The notes below the pieces were generated by a model, which was not told the origin of the DNA, made no database searches, and was given only the letters and a program-made list of their open reading frames with translations. Positions 18,343-26,675 of a stretch of 64,000 nucleotides of DNA are shown one piece after another; the stretch's first letter is position 1, and the number at the start of each line of letters is the position of its first letter. The stretch spans positions 248,001 to 312,000 of the forward strand of contig NZ_KB891988.1 in the NCBI RefSeq assembly GCF_000373625.1, in the 5' to 3' direction. This DNA is from Streptomyces sp. LaPpAH-108. GTDB taxonomy: Bacteria > Actinomycetota > Actinomycetes > Streptomycetales > Streptomycetaceae. The translations under genes were made by a program, and so were the position numbers.

Positions 18343-19374
18343 ATGGGGAACTCAATGTCGTTCATCGGCCGTGACATGGCTGTCGACCTCGGGACCGCCA
18401 ACACGCTGGTGTACGTCAGGGGTCGCGGGATCGTACTCAACGAGCCGTCCGTCGTCGCCATCAACACCAACACCGGTGGCATCCTCGCGGTCGGTGCCGA
18501 AGCCAAGAAGATGATCGGCCGGACGCCGGGCAACATCGTCGCCGTGCGCCCGCTGAAGGACGGCGTCATCGCCGACTTCGAGATCACCGAGCGGATGCTC
18601 CGCTACTTCATCCTGAAGATCCACAAGCGGCGGTATCTCGCCCGTCCGCGCGTCGTCGTGTGCGTGCCCTCGGGCATCACGGGCGTCGAGCGCCGCGCCG
18701 TCATCGAGGCGTCCTCGCAGGCCGGCGCGCGCCAGGTGCACATCATCGAGGAGCCCATGGCAGCCGCCATCGGCTCCGGCCTGCCGGTCCACGAGGCCAC
18801 GGGCAACATGGTGGTGGACATCGGCGGCGGCACCACGGAGGTCGCGGTCATCTCGCTCGGCGGCATCGTCACCGCGCAGTCCATCCGCGTCGCGGGCGAC
18901 GAACTGGACAACGCGATCATCCAGTACATCAAGAAGGAGTACAGCCTTCTGCTGGGTGAGCGCACGGCCGAGCAGATCAAGATCACGATCGGTTCGGCGT
19001 ACGACCTCGACACCGACGAGCACACCGAAGTCCGGGGCCGGGACCTGGTGTCCGGCCTGCCCAAGACCGTCGTCATCTCCGCCGCTGAGGTGCGCAAGGC
19101 GATCGAGGAGCCGGTCAACGCGATCGTCGACGCCGTCAAGACGACCCTGGACAAGTGCCCGCCGGAGCTGTCCGGCGACATCATGGACCGGGGCATCGTG
19201 CTGACCGGCGGCGGCGCCCTGCTGCGCGGCCTCGACGAGCGGCTGCGCCGCGAGACCGGCATGCCGATCCACATCGCCGAGGACCCGCTCGACAGCGTCG
19301 CGCTGGGTTCCGGCAAGTGCGTCGAGGAGTTCGAGGCACTGCAGCAGGTGCTGGACGCGCAGCCGCGCAGATGA
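18343..19374 (+). CDS. mreB: Rod-shape/actin-like protein MreB
   Basis: Bacterial actin that forms membrane-bound filaments; in Streptomyces it acts mainly in spore-wall assembly rather than tip growth. 343 aa. Seen: the first phosphate loop [11 protein letters not shown], the second [14 protein letters not shown], the adenine loop [15 protein letters not shown] and the conserved [14 protein letters not shown]. Two ATGs compete: 18343 (MGNSMSF) and 18355 (MSFIGRD). The latter has GGGGA six bases upstream; I list the longer one because streptomycete MreB is usually given as 343 aa. First gene of the elongation cluster, separated from mreC by a hairpin. Confidence 0.96.
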   Translation: MGNSMSFIGRDMAVDLGTANTLVYVRGRGIVLNEPSVVAINTNTGGILAVGAEAKKMIGRTPGNIVAVRPLKDGVIADFEITERMLRYFILKIHKRRYLARPRVVVCVPSGITGVERRAVIEASSQAGARQVHIIEEPMAAAIGSGLPVHEATGNMVVDIGGGTTEVAVISLGGIVTAQSIRVAGDELDNAIIQYIKKEYSLLLGERTAEQIKITIGSAYDLDTDEHTEVRGRDLVSGLPKTVVISAAEVRKAIEEPVNAIVDAVKTTLDKCPPELSGDIMDRGIVLTGGGALLRGLDERLRRETGMPIHIAEDPLDSVALGSGKCVEEFEALQQVLDAQPRR

Positions 19375-19388
19375 CGTAACACTTCGAT

Positions 19389-19424
19389 TCCGCCGTACGA
19401 GACGTTCTTCGCTCGTGCGGCGGA
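19389..19424 (+). terminator. Hairpin between mreB and mreC
   Basis: CCGCCGTACGAG pairs with CTCGTGCGGCGG at 11 of 12 positions around ACGTTCTTCG, 16 bases after mreB. Probably a terminator or attenuator that lets mreB be made in excess of mreCD. Confidence 0.65.
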
Positions 19425-19542
19425 TCGTTGATATAGAGGCATAAGCTCCCGCAAACGGACCGCTCGGATTGGCGCTTCCTTTCGTGTTGGCGTTTTTCCG
19501 GCAGTCCTCGAATTCCTATTGAGGAAGGCACGGCCGCCGCAC

Positions 19543-20487
19543 GTGAGGGACACGAAAGAGAGCCGGCTGCTCCTGGTCCTGCTGATCGCCATCGCGTTCG
19601 CACTGATCACGGTGGACATCCGCGGGGGCCGGAACTCGCCGGTCGACGGCGCCCGGCATGCCGCTGCCGCGGCGTTCGGCCCGATCGAGAACGGACTGTC
19701 CTCCGCGGTCGACCCGGTCGGCGAGGCCGTCTCCGCCGTCCGTGACTCCGGCACCCGCCACGACCGCCTGGCCACGCTGGAGAAGGAGAACGCGGCCCTC
19801 AAGGCCAAGCTCGGCAGCGACGACCGCAACCGCAGCCGCCTGAACCAGCTCGACCGGATGCTGAAGATCGCCGGAGAGGGCCAGTACGGCATCAAGGGCG
19901 CGCAAGTCATCGCCATAGGAGCGGCCCAGGGCTTCTCCTGGACCATCACCATCGACGCGGGCGCCGACGACGGCATCAAGCGCGACATGACGGTGCTCAA
20001 CGGCGACGGCCTGGTCGGCCGCGTCACCACCGTCGGCCCCGGCACCGCCACCGTGCTGCTCGCCAACGACCCCGACTTCACCGTCGGCACCCGCATGGAG
20101 GGCAGCGACGAACTCGGCTTCGCCTCCGGGCAGGGCGACCGCCCGCTGCGCGTCGAACTCCTCAACGGCAAGGCCGAGGTGAAGAAGGGCGACCGCCTGG
20201 TCACCTTCGGCTCCCAGGCCGACAAACCGTTCGTGCCGGGTGTCCCGGTCGGCGTGGTCTCCCGCGTCGACCCCTCCGGCGGCGGTCTGACCCGCACCCT
20301 GTACGTCACGCCGTACGTCGGCTTCAGCAAGCTCGACATCGTCGGCGTCGTCGTCTCCGGGCCCAAGAAGGACCCGCGCGACGAGGTCCTGCCCACCAAG
20401 CCCAAGCCGGTCCCGACGCCGACCGTGACCGTGACGGTCACCCCCTCGGCCGACGCGCCCGGGTCCACCGACGAGCAGCAGCAGTAG
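19543..20487 (+). CDS. mreC: Rod shape-determining protein MreC
   Basis: Bitopic membrane protein linking MreB to the wall synthases PBP2 and RodA. Seen: a basic start (RDTKESR), one helix LLLVLLIAIAFALITVD, a coiled coil (RLATLEKENAALKAKLGS), then the beta-barrel domain with GAQVIAIG and the late YVTPYVGFSKLDIVGVVV. I choose GTG 19543 (MRDTKESR) because the AGGAAGG before it could serve as ribosome-binding site; a TTG at 19519 would put that site inside the gene. The tail is Pro/Thr/Val-rich. 13-base gap to mreD. Confidence 0.93.
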   Translation: MRDTKESRLLLVLLIAIAFALITVDIRGGRNSPVDGARHAAAAAFGPIENGLSSAVDPVGEAVSAVRDSGTRHDRLATLEKENAALKAKLGSDDRNRSRLNQLDRMLKIAGEGQYGIKGAQVIAIGAAQGFSWTITIDAGADDGIKRDMTVLNGDGLVGRVTTVGPGTATVLLANDPDFTVGTRMEGSDELGFASGQGDRPLRVELLNGKAEVKKGDRLVTFGSQADKPFVPGVPVGVVSRVDPSGGGLTRTLYVTPYVGFSKLDIVGVVVSGPKKDPRDEVLPTKPKPVPTPTVTVTVTPSADAPGSTDEQQQ

Positions 20488-20500
20488 GAGCCGAACCACC

Positions 20501-21178
20501 ATGCGCCTCAACCGCATTCTGCTCGCCGCCGCACTGGTCGTCGTCGCCCTGGTGATCCAGGTGAGCGTCCTCGCCCGGCTGCACCTGCCCGGCGCCGTGC
20601 CCGACCTGCTGCTGCTCACCGTCGTCGGCCTCGCCATGGTCTACGGCCATGTCGGCGGCGCCCTCGTCGGCTTCGGCGCGGGACTCCTCGCCGACCTCGC
20701 CCCGCCCGCCGACCACGCGGCCGGACGCTACGCGCTCGTGCTCTGCGTCATCGGCTACTGCGCCGGGCTCGTCAGACCGGAGAACGGGCGGCTGAAGTCC
20801 GCGATCGGCCCGATGGCCGTCGTGGTCGCCGCCGCGGTCGGCTCCACGCTGCTCTACGCGGGCGTCGGCGCCCTCGTCGGGGACACCGCCGCCCGTCATG
20901 TCGGCCTGACCGGGCTGCTGTTCTCCGCCGCGCTCTACGACCTGCTGCTCGCGCCGTTCGTCGTGCCCGGCGTCATGTGGCTGGCCCGCCGCACCGACAA
21001 CGACCCGCTCACCGAGAGCGGCCCCTCGGTCAAGGCCGGGAACATCTCCTCGGGCTGGCTCTCCTCCGGCACTGGTCTGCGCGTCGGCGGCGGGCGCGGC
21101 GGCCTCGGCACCCTCAAGGCCAAGGCCCGCACCCGCTCCGCCCGGGTCGGCCGCATCAAGGGGGTCAAGCGGCTGTGA
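20501..21178 (+). CDS. mreD: Rod shape-determining protein MreD
   Basis: Polytopic partner of MreC. 225 aa with five or six hydrophobic segments: ILLAAALVVVALVIQVSVLARL, PDLLLLTVVGLAMVYG, LVGFGAGLLADLAPP and others. The GLLADLAPPADHAAGRYALV stretch is the family's most conserved part. The Gly/Ser/Arg-rich tail of about 45 residues (SSGTGLRVGGGRGG) is a cytoplasmic extension. ATG 20501; co-transcribed with mreC. Confidence 0.93.
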   Translation: MRLNRILLAAALVVVALVIQVSVLARLHLPGAVPDLLLLTVVGLAMVYGHVGGALVGFGAGLLADLAPPADHAAGRYALVLCVIGYCAGLVRPENGRLKSAIGPMAVVVAAAVGSTLLYAGVGALVGDTAARHVGLTGLLFSAALYDLLLAPFVVPGVMWLARRTDNDPLTESGPSVKAGNISSGWLSSGTGLRVGGGRGGLGTLKAKARTRSARVGRIKGVKRL

Positions 21179-21317
21179 CACCGGGCGACTTCACCCGAAA
21201 GAGGCAGCTTCGGGGGAACGGGCCGACCCCGGCCCCGCGTTCATCGTTCGTACGCACACACGTTCACGTACGCGTCCACGCATCCGCGTCCGCGCACTGA
21301 GAGGGGGAGCAGCCGCA

Positions 21318-23567
21318 GTGACCAACATTCCCGAGACCGGTCGGACCCCACGGGTCCAGATCCGACTCGTCGTCATCCAGATCCTCGTCCTCTCCCTCCT
21401 CGGCACCCTCGGCGGACGCCTGTGGTACCTCCAGATCCGCCAGGGCGCCGAGTACCAGCGCGAAGCATCCGGCAACCACGTCCAGCAGGTCGTCGACCCC
21501 GCCGTGCGCGGTGACATCCTCGACGCGCGCGGCGTCCCCCTCGCGGACAACGAGACCCGCCTGGTCGTCTCCGCCTCCCGCACCGACCTCCTCAAGCAGA
21601 AGGACGACGGCAAGGCGGTCCTCGCCAAGCTCGCGGGCGTGCTCGGCCTGAAGACCGAGGACGTCGAGCAGAAGGTCCGGCTCTGCGACGCGAAGACCCC
21701 CCAGCCCTGCTGGAACGGCTCGCCGTACCAGCCGATCCCGATCACCGACGAGGCCACGCCCAAGCAGGCCCTCCAGATCCGCGAGCGCGCCGAGGACTTC
21801 CCCGGCATCACCGCCGAGCCCGAGGCCGTGCGCCGCTACGGCGCCCCCGGCAAGTCCAACACCTCCCAGGTCCTCGGCTACCTCTCGCCCGTCACCGACG
21901 ACGAGATCCAGAAGGCCAAGAACACCGACTCGCCGTATCTGCGCTCCGACATGGTGGGCCGCTCCGGCCTGGAGCGGCAGTACGACAAGGAACTGCGCGG
22001 CAAGGCCGGTGTCACCCGCTACGAGGTGGACAACCTCGGCCGGGTCATCGGCAAGGCCAAGGCCGACCCCGCGGAGGCCGGTTCCAACCTGGTCACCAGC
22101 ATCGACTCCCGCGTCCAGCGCGTCGCGGAGTACGAACTGGACAAGGCCATGAAGGTCGCCCGCCAGCAGTTCGACAAGATCACCGGCACCAACTACAAGG
22201 CCGACTCCGGCGCCGTGGTCGTCATGGAGGCCAAGACCGGCCGCATCGTCGCCATGGCCTCCGCCCCCACCTACGACCCCAACGTCTGGGTGGGCGGCAT
22301 CTCCGCCAAGGACTACAAGGCCCTCACCGGCAAGAACAGCGACTACCCGCTGCTCAACCGGGCCATCCAGGGCCAGGCCGCACCGGGCTCCACCTTCAAG
22401 GTGATCTCCACCGCCGCCGCGGTCGAGGCGGGCTACGACTTCAACGGCCGCTACCCGTGCACGAGTTCGTACTCGGTCGGCAACCAGGTCTTCAAGAACT
22501 TCGAGGGCGAGAGCTTCGGCCCGATCCCGCTGGGCCGCGCGCTCGAGGTCTCCTGCGACACCGTCTTCTACTACCTCGCCGACCAGGAGTGGAAGAAGGA
22601 CGGCGGCATCAACCCCAAGAAGGGCCAGCCCAAGGACTACTTCTACAAGGCCGCCCACCAGTTCGGCCTCGGCCAGGAGACCGGCGTCGACCTCCCCAAC
22701 GAGGTCACCGGCCGCGTCCCCGACCGCCAGTGGAAGCTCGACTACTGGAAGGCCAACAAGGACGCCTGGTGCAAGTCCGGCAAGAAGGACGGCTCCTACG
22801 TCGAGAAGATCGCGTACGAGAACTGCCTCGAAGGCAACAAGATGCGCGAGGGTGACTCGATCAACTACTCCATCGGCCAGGGCGACACCCTCGTCACGCC
22901 GATCCAGGAGGCGCGGATCTACGGCGCCGTCGCCAACGGCGGCACGATGTACCAGCCGACCATCGGCAAGGCGATCATCAGCCCCGACGGCAAGACGATC
23001 ACGCCGATCAAGCCGAAGAAGACCGGCCGGCTCCCCGTCAGCAAGGCCACCCTCAAGGGCATGGACGACGCCTTCGCGGGCGTCGTCACCCGGGGAACCG
23101 CCGCCTGGAAGTTCAGCGGCTGGCCGCAGGACAAGATCCCGCTGCACGCCAAGACCGGTACCGCCGAGGTCTACGGCAAGCAGACCACCTCCTGGCTGGC
23201 CACCTACTCCAAGGACTACACGGTGATCATGACGATCGCCCAGGCCGGTACGGGTTCCGGAGCCTCCGGTGAGGCCGTGCGCAACATCTACAGCGCGCTC
23301 TACGGCGTCCAGGGCGACGGCTCCATCGACAACAAGAAGGCCCTGCTGCCCGAGCCGCAGAAGGACCTGCCCAAGGTCCGCCCCGACGGCACCGTCACCG
23401 CCCCCAAGATCGTCGGTGACCCCGCCAAGGACGTCGAGGCCGCCCAGAAGAACAACGCCAGCAACGGCGAGGACGAGCAGCCCGCGGCCACCGCGCCCAC
23501 GGACAACACCAACAGCAACACCCGCAGGCGGCCCCGCCGGAGGGGAAGCCGGAGGACGCGCACATGA
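21318..23567 (+). CDS. mrdA: Class B penicillin-binding protein 2
   Basis: Peptidoglycan transpeptidase that works with RodA in the MreBCD complex. 749 aa. Seen: a single N-terminal helix (IQILVLSLLGTLGGRLWYLQI), the pedestal domain with VRGDILDARGVPLADN, the active-site serine Ser358 in PGSTFK, Ser518 in YSIGQGD, and Lys612 in the KTGTAEVYG triad. The tail is a disordered Asn/Ala stretch ending in arginines (RRRPRRRGSRR). The GTG start at 21318 follows GAGGGGGAG. Its TGA overlaps the rodA start (ATGA), so the pair is translationally coupled. Confidence 0.96.
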   Translation: MTNIPETGRTPRVQIRLVVIQILVLSLLGTLGGRLWYLQIRQGAEYQREASGNHVQQVVDPAVRGDILDARGVPLADNETRLVVSASRTDLLKQKDDGKAVLAKLAGVLGLKTEDVEQKVRLCDAKTPQPCWNGSPYQPIPITDEATPKQALQIRERAEDFPGITAEPEAVRRYGAPGKSNTSQVLGYLSPVTDDEIQKAKNTDSPYLRSDMVGRSGLERQYDKELRGKAGVTRYEVDNLGRVIGKAKADPAEAGSNLVTSIDSRVQRVAEYELDKAMKVARQQFDKITGTNYKADSGAVVVMEAKTGRIVAMASAPTYDPNVWVGGISAKDYKALTGKNSDYPLLNRAIQGQAAPGSTFKVISTAAAVEAGYDFNGRYPCTSSYSVGNQVFKNFEGESFGPIPLGRALEVSCDTVFYYLADQEWKKDGGINPKKGQPKDYFYKAAHQFGLGQETGVDLPNEVTGRVPDRQWKLDYWKANKDAWCKSGKKDGSYVEKIAYENCLEGNKMREGDSINYSIGQGDTLVTPIQEARIYGAVANGGTMYQPTIGKAIISPDGKTITPIKPKKTGRLPVSKATLKGMDDAFAGVVTRGTAAWKFSGWPQDKIPLHAKTGTAEVYGKQTTSWLATYSKDYTVIMTIAQAGTGSGASGEAVRNIYSALYGVQGDGSIDNKKALLPEPQKDLPKVRPDGTVTAPKIVGDPAKDVEAAQKNNASNGEDEQPAATAPTDNTNSNTRRRPRRRGSRRTRT

Positions 23568-24760
23568 CCGGCAACAGCTTCTCCGTCTCCGGATACGGCC
23601 CCGAGCGGGCCGGCTGGACCAGGCTCCTCGCCCGCGACTCCGTCGCCCGCAGGCTCGACTGGCCGATACTGCTCGCGGCCCTGGCGCTGTCCCTGATCGG
23701 CTCGCTGCTGGTCTTCTCCGCGACCCGCAACCGCACGGAGATCAACCAGGGCGACCCGTACTACTTCCTGCTCCGGCACCTGATGAACCTCGGCATCGGG
23801 CTCGCCCTGATGGCCGGCACGGTCTGGCTGGGCCACCGCGCCCTGCGCAACGCCGTGCCGGTCCTCTACGGCGTCTCCCTGCTCGGGGTGCTGCTCGTCC
23901 TCACCCCGCTCGGCGCCACCATCAACGGCAGCCGCAACTGGATCGTGTTCGGCGGCGGCTTCTCGCTCCAGCCCGCCGAGTTCGTGAAGGTCACGATCAT
24001 CCTGGGCATGGCCATGCTGCTCGCGGCCCGGGTCGACGCGGGCGACAAGAAGTACCCCGACCACCGCACCGTCCTGCAGGCGCTCGGCCTGGCCGCCGTG
24101 CCGATCATGATCGTGCTGCTCATGCCCGACCTCGGCACGGTCCTCGCGATGGTGGCCATCATCCTGGGCGTGCTGCTCGCCTCCGGCGCCTCCAACCGCT
24201 GGATCTTCGGCCTGCTCCTGACCGGAGTGGTCGGCTGCGTCGCCATCTGGCAGCTGCACATCCTGGACGAGTACCAGATCAACCGCTTCGCCGCCTTCGC
24301 CAACCCCGACCTGGACCCGGCGGGCGTCGGCTACAACACCAACCAGGCCCGCATCGCCATCGGCTCCGGCGGCCTGACCGGCGCGGGCCTCTTCCACGGC
24401 TCGCAGACCACCGGCCAGTTCGTGCCCGAGCAGCAGACCGACTTCGTCTTCACGGTCGCGGGCGAAGAGCTGGGCTTCCTGGGCGCGGGCCTGATCATCC
24501 TCCTCCTCGGCGTCATCCTGTGGCGGGCCTGCCGTATCGCCTTCGACTCGACCGAGCTGTACGGCACGATCGTGGCCGCCGGGATCGTCGCCTGGTTCGC
24601 CTTCCAGTCCTTCGAGAACATCGGCATGACCCTCGGCATCATGCCGGTCACCGGTCTGCCCCTCCCGTTCGTCTCCTATGGCGGCTCGTCGATGTTCGCG
24701 GTCTGGATCGCGGTGGGGCTGCTCCAGTCGATCCGGGTGCAGCGGCCGATGTCGGCGTAG
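23564..24760 (+). CDS. rodA: SEDS peptidoglycan glycosyltransferase RodA
   Basis: Membrane polymerase that extends glycan strands, paired with the class B PBP encoded just before it. 398 aa, about ten transmembrane segments. Seen: GSRNWIVFGGGFSLQPAEFVK, PDLGTVLAMVAI, the extracellular loop GGLTGAGLFHGSQT, EQQTDFVFTVAGEELGFLGA and the closing GLPLPFVSYGGSSM signature of SEDS proteins. The first 30 residues are a cytoplasmic extension. Last gene of the mreC-mreD-pbp2-rodA unit. Confidence 0.96.
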   Translation: MTGNSFSVSGYGPERAGWTRLLARDSVARRLDWPILLAALALSLIGSLLVFSATRNRTEINQGDPYYFLLRHLMNLGIGLALMAGTVWLGHRALRNAVPVLYGVSLLGVLLVLTPLGATINGSRNWIVFGGGFSLQPAEFVKVTIILGMAMLLAARVDAGDKKYPDHRTVLQALGLAAVPIMIVLLMPDLGTVLAMVAIILGVLLASGASNRWIFGLLLTGVVGCVAIWQLHILDEYQINRFAAFANPDLDPAGVGYNTNQARIAIGSGGLTGAGLFHGSQTTGQFVPEQQTDFVFTVAGEELGFLGAGLIILLLGVILWRACRIAFDSTELYGTIVAAGIVAWFAFQSFENIGMTLGIMPVTGLPLPFVSYGGSSMFAVWIAVGLLQSIRVQRPMSA

Positions 24761-24837
24761 TGCCTCCGGCGGTTCGACGGGGGATACGGGCGGGTGCATG
24801 GCCGGGGGCCGGGGTTCACGGTCCGGGTTCACGGCCG

Positions 24838-24981
24838 GGCCCGATCGTCCGGGGTTCGGCTGGGCTCGATTGTCCGGGCTTGGCCGGCCCTGAGCGTCCG
24901 GGGTTCGGCCAGGCTCGATCGGCCGGGTTCGGCTGGGCCTGAGCGTCCGGGCTTTGGCCAGGCCCGAGCGGCCGGGCTCGG
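24838..24981. repeat. Degenerate tandem repeat, period about 24-25 bases
   Basis: About six successive units of the form GGCYCGATCGTCCGGGGTTCGGC with a drifting sequence (GATCG/GAGCG, TCCGGG/GCCGGG). They lie between rodA and the CYTH-CHAD gene. No start signals or streptomycete codon bias in any frame; the rest of the 300-base gap holds only the terminator and a -10. Confidence 0.7.
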
Positions 24982-24992
24982 AGATGTGGCGG

Positions 24993-25018
24993 AGGGGCGG
25001 GAGGGGGCTCCCGCCCCT
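24993..25018 (+). terminator. Hairpin terminator after rodA
   Basis: AGGGGCGGGAG pairs perfectly with CTCCCGCCCCT around GGGG and is followed by a short T-rich stretch (tcggtgtgt). It ends the mre-rodA unit after the tandem repeats. Confidence 0.75.
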
Positions 25019-25059
25019 TCGGTGTGTCCGGGGGCTGGCTGGGGGTCGTGGGGGCGTTC

Positions 25060-25065
25060 TAGATT
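25060..25065 (+). promoter_or_regulatory. -10 element of a leaderless CYTH-CHAD transcript
   Basis: TAGATT, 6 bases (CGGGGC), then ATG 25072, with no ribosome-binding site: the leaderless arrangement seen at other genes here. Confidence 0.55.
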
Positions 25066-25071
25066 CGGGGC

Positions 25072-26571
25072 ATGGTGGACGTGAAGCGTGAGGTGGAGCG
25101 GAAGTACGAGGGGGGAGACGGTGGCTTTCCCGAGGTGACCGGGACCGCCGGGGTGGCCCGGGTCGTCGACCGGGGCGTGGCCGAGCTGGACGCCACCTAC
25201 TACGACACCCCCGACGAACGGCTCGCCGCCGCCTCCCTCACCCTGCGCCGCCGCACCGGGGGCGGGGACGCCGGATGGCATGTGAAGTTCCCCGTGGCCC
25301 CCGGGGTCCGCGACGAGATCCGGGCGCCGCTGTCGGACACCGTGCCCGAGGAGATCGCCGCGCTGGTCCGCTCCCGGGTCCGGGGCGCCGAACTGGTCCC
25401 CGTGATGCGGCTCCGCAGCGCCCGCCACGTCCAGCACCTGCTCGACGCCGAGGACACGCTGCTGGCCGAGGCGAGCAGCGACACCGTGACCGCGGAACGC
25501 CTCAACCGGGCGGGCGGCACCGCCCACTGGACCGAGACCGAGGTCGAGCTGGCCGACGGCGGCGACCCCGCCCTCCTGGACCGGATCGAGAAGCGGCTGC
25601 GCGCGGCCGGGCTGAAGCCGTCGAAGGCGCCGTCCAAGCTGGCCCGCGCGCTGGTGGAGACCGGCGGCCGGGCGAGCGGGAGCGGCACTCCCGCCGCCCC
25701 CATGACGGCGGGCGACCACGTTCTCGCCTATCTCCGCGAGCAGCGCGAGGTGATCCTCTCCGGCGATCCCGCCGTCCGCCGCGATCTGCCCGACGCCGTG
25801 CACCGGATGCGGGTGGCCACCCGCCGGGCCCGTTCCGCGCTGCGCGGCTTCCCCCAGGTGCTCGACCGCGCCGCCACCGCCCCGCTCGCGGCCGAGCTGA
25901 AGTGGCTCGCCGGGGAACTCGGTCTCGACCGCGACCAGGAGGTGTTGGCCGAGCGCCTGACCGCCGACCTCGCCGCCCTCCCCGACGACCTGGTCGACGG
26001 ACCCGTGCGCGAGCGCCTGACCGGCTGGGCCGGCGCCCGCCACCACAGCACCCGGGCCCGGCTGATCGGCGTACTCGACTCCGCGCGCTACCTCGCCTTG
26101 CTCGACGGTCTGGACGCCCTGCTCGCGGACCCGCCCCTGCTGAAGAGGGCCGCCCGCAAGCCGGGGAAGACCCTGGCCAAAGCCCTGCGCACGGACTTCG
26201 CCAAGCTCTCCCGGCTCGTGGAGACAGCCCTGGAGCTGCCGCCCGGCGAGCAGCGCGACCGTACGCTGCACGAGGCCCGCAAGAAGGCCAAGCGCACCCG
26301 GTACGGCGCGGAGGCGGTCGCAGATGCGCTCGGCGCCCCGGCCCGCGCCCTCGTCAAGTCCATGAAGTCCCTCACCACCCTCCTCGGTGACCACCAGGAC
26401 GGCGTCATGGCCCGCCGCACCCTGCGCGAGCTGGCGGCGGTGACGCAGGGGGCGGGGGAGAGCGCGTTCACGTACGGGCTGCTGTACGGGCGCGAGGAGC
26501 GGCGGGCGGAGCGGGTGGAGGATGAGCTGCCCGGGCGGTGGCGGAAGATCGTGTCCCGCTTCCCGCTCTGA
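25072..26571 (+). CDS. CYTH and CHAD domain protein
   Basis: Two-domain protein of 499 aa. The N-terminal CYTH (triphosphate tunnel) domain shows the metal/phosphate signature EVERKY at residues 6-11, YYDTPDERL and KFPV, with acidic ETEVEL later; such domains cleave triphosphates or bind polyphosphate. From residue 211 (MTAGDHVLAYL) runs a helical CHAD domain with conserved basic residues (HRMRVATRRARSALRGF; HEARKKAKRTRYGAEA), which is known to bind polyphosphate. A role in polyphosphate or triphosphate metabolism is therefore inferred. No ppk or ppx gene lies nearby. Confidence 0.92.
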   Translation: MVDVKREVERKYEGGDGGFPEVTGTAGVARVVDRGVAELDATYYDTPDERLAAASLTLRRRTGGGDAGWHVKFPVAPGVRDEIRAPLSDTVPEEIAALVRSRVRGAELVPVMRLRSARHVQHLLDAEDTLLAEASSDTVTAERLNRAGGTAHWTETEVELADGGDPALLDRIEKRLRAAGLKPSKAPSKLARALVETGGRASGSGTPAAPMTAGDHVLAYLREQREVILSGDPAVRRDLPDAVHRMRVATRRARSALRGFPQVLDRAATAPLAAELKWLAGELGLDRDQEVLAERLTADLAALPDDLVDGPVRERLTGWAGARHHSTRARLIGVLDSARYLALLDGLDALLADPPLLKRAARKPGKTLAKALRTDFAKLSRLVETALELPPGEQRDRTLHEARKKAKRTRYGAEAVADALGAPARALVKSMKSLTTLLGDHQDGVMARRTLRELAAVTQGAGESAFTYGLLYGREERRAERVEDELPGRWRKIVSRFPL

Positions 26572-26675
26572 ACGGTACGGAGGACTGCGCCGACCGGGTT
26601 ACGCTGGATGGTCACCCCCACCCTCAGTCTCCGGGCCGGGGGCGCCCCCCGTCAGCTCACGAAGGTAATGCCGCG

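Noticed and set aside
24761..25071. CRISPR array at the tandem repeat after rodA
   Set aside because: Units are contiguous and degenerate, with no unique spacers and no cas genes.
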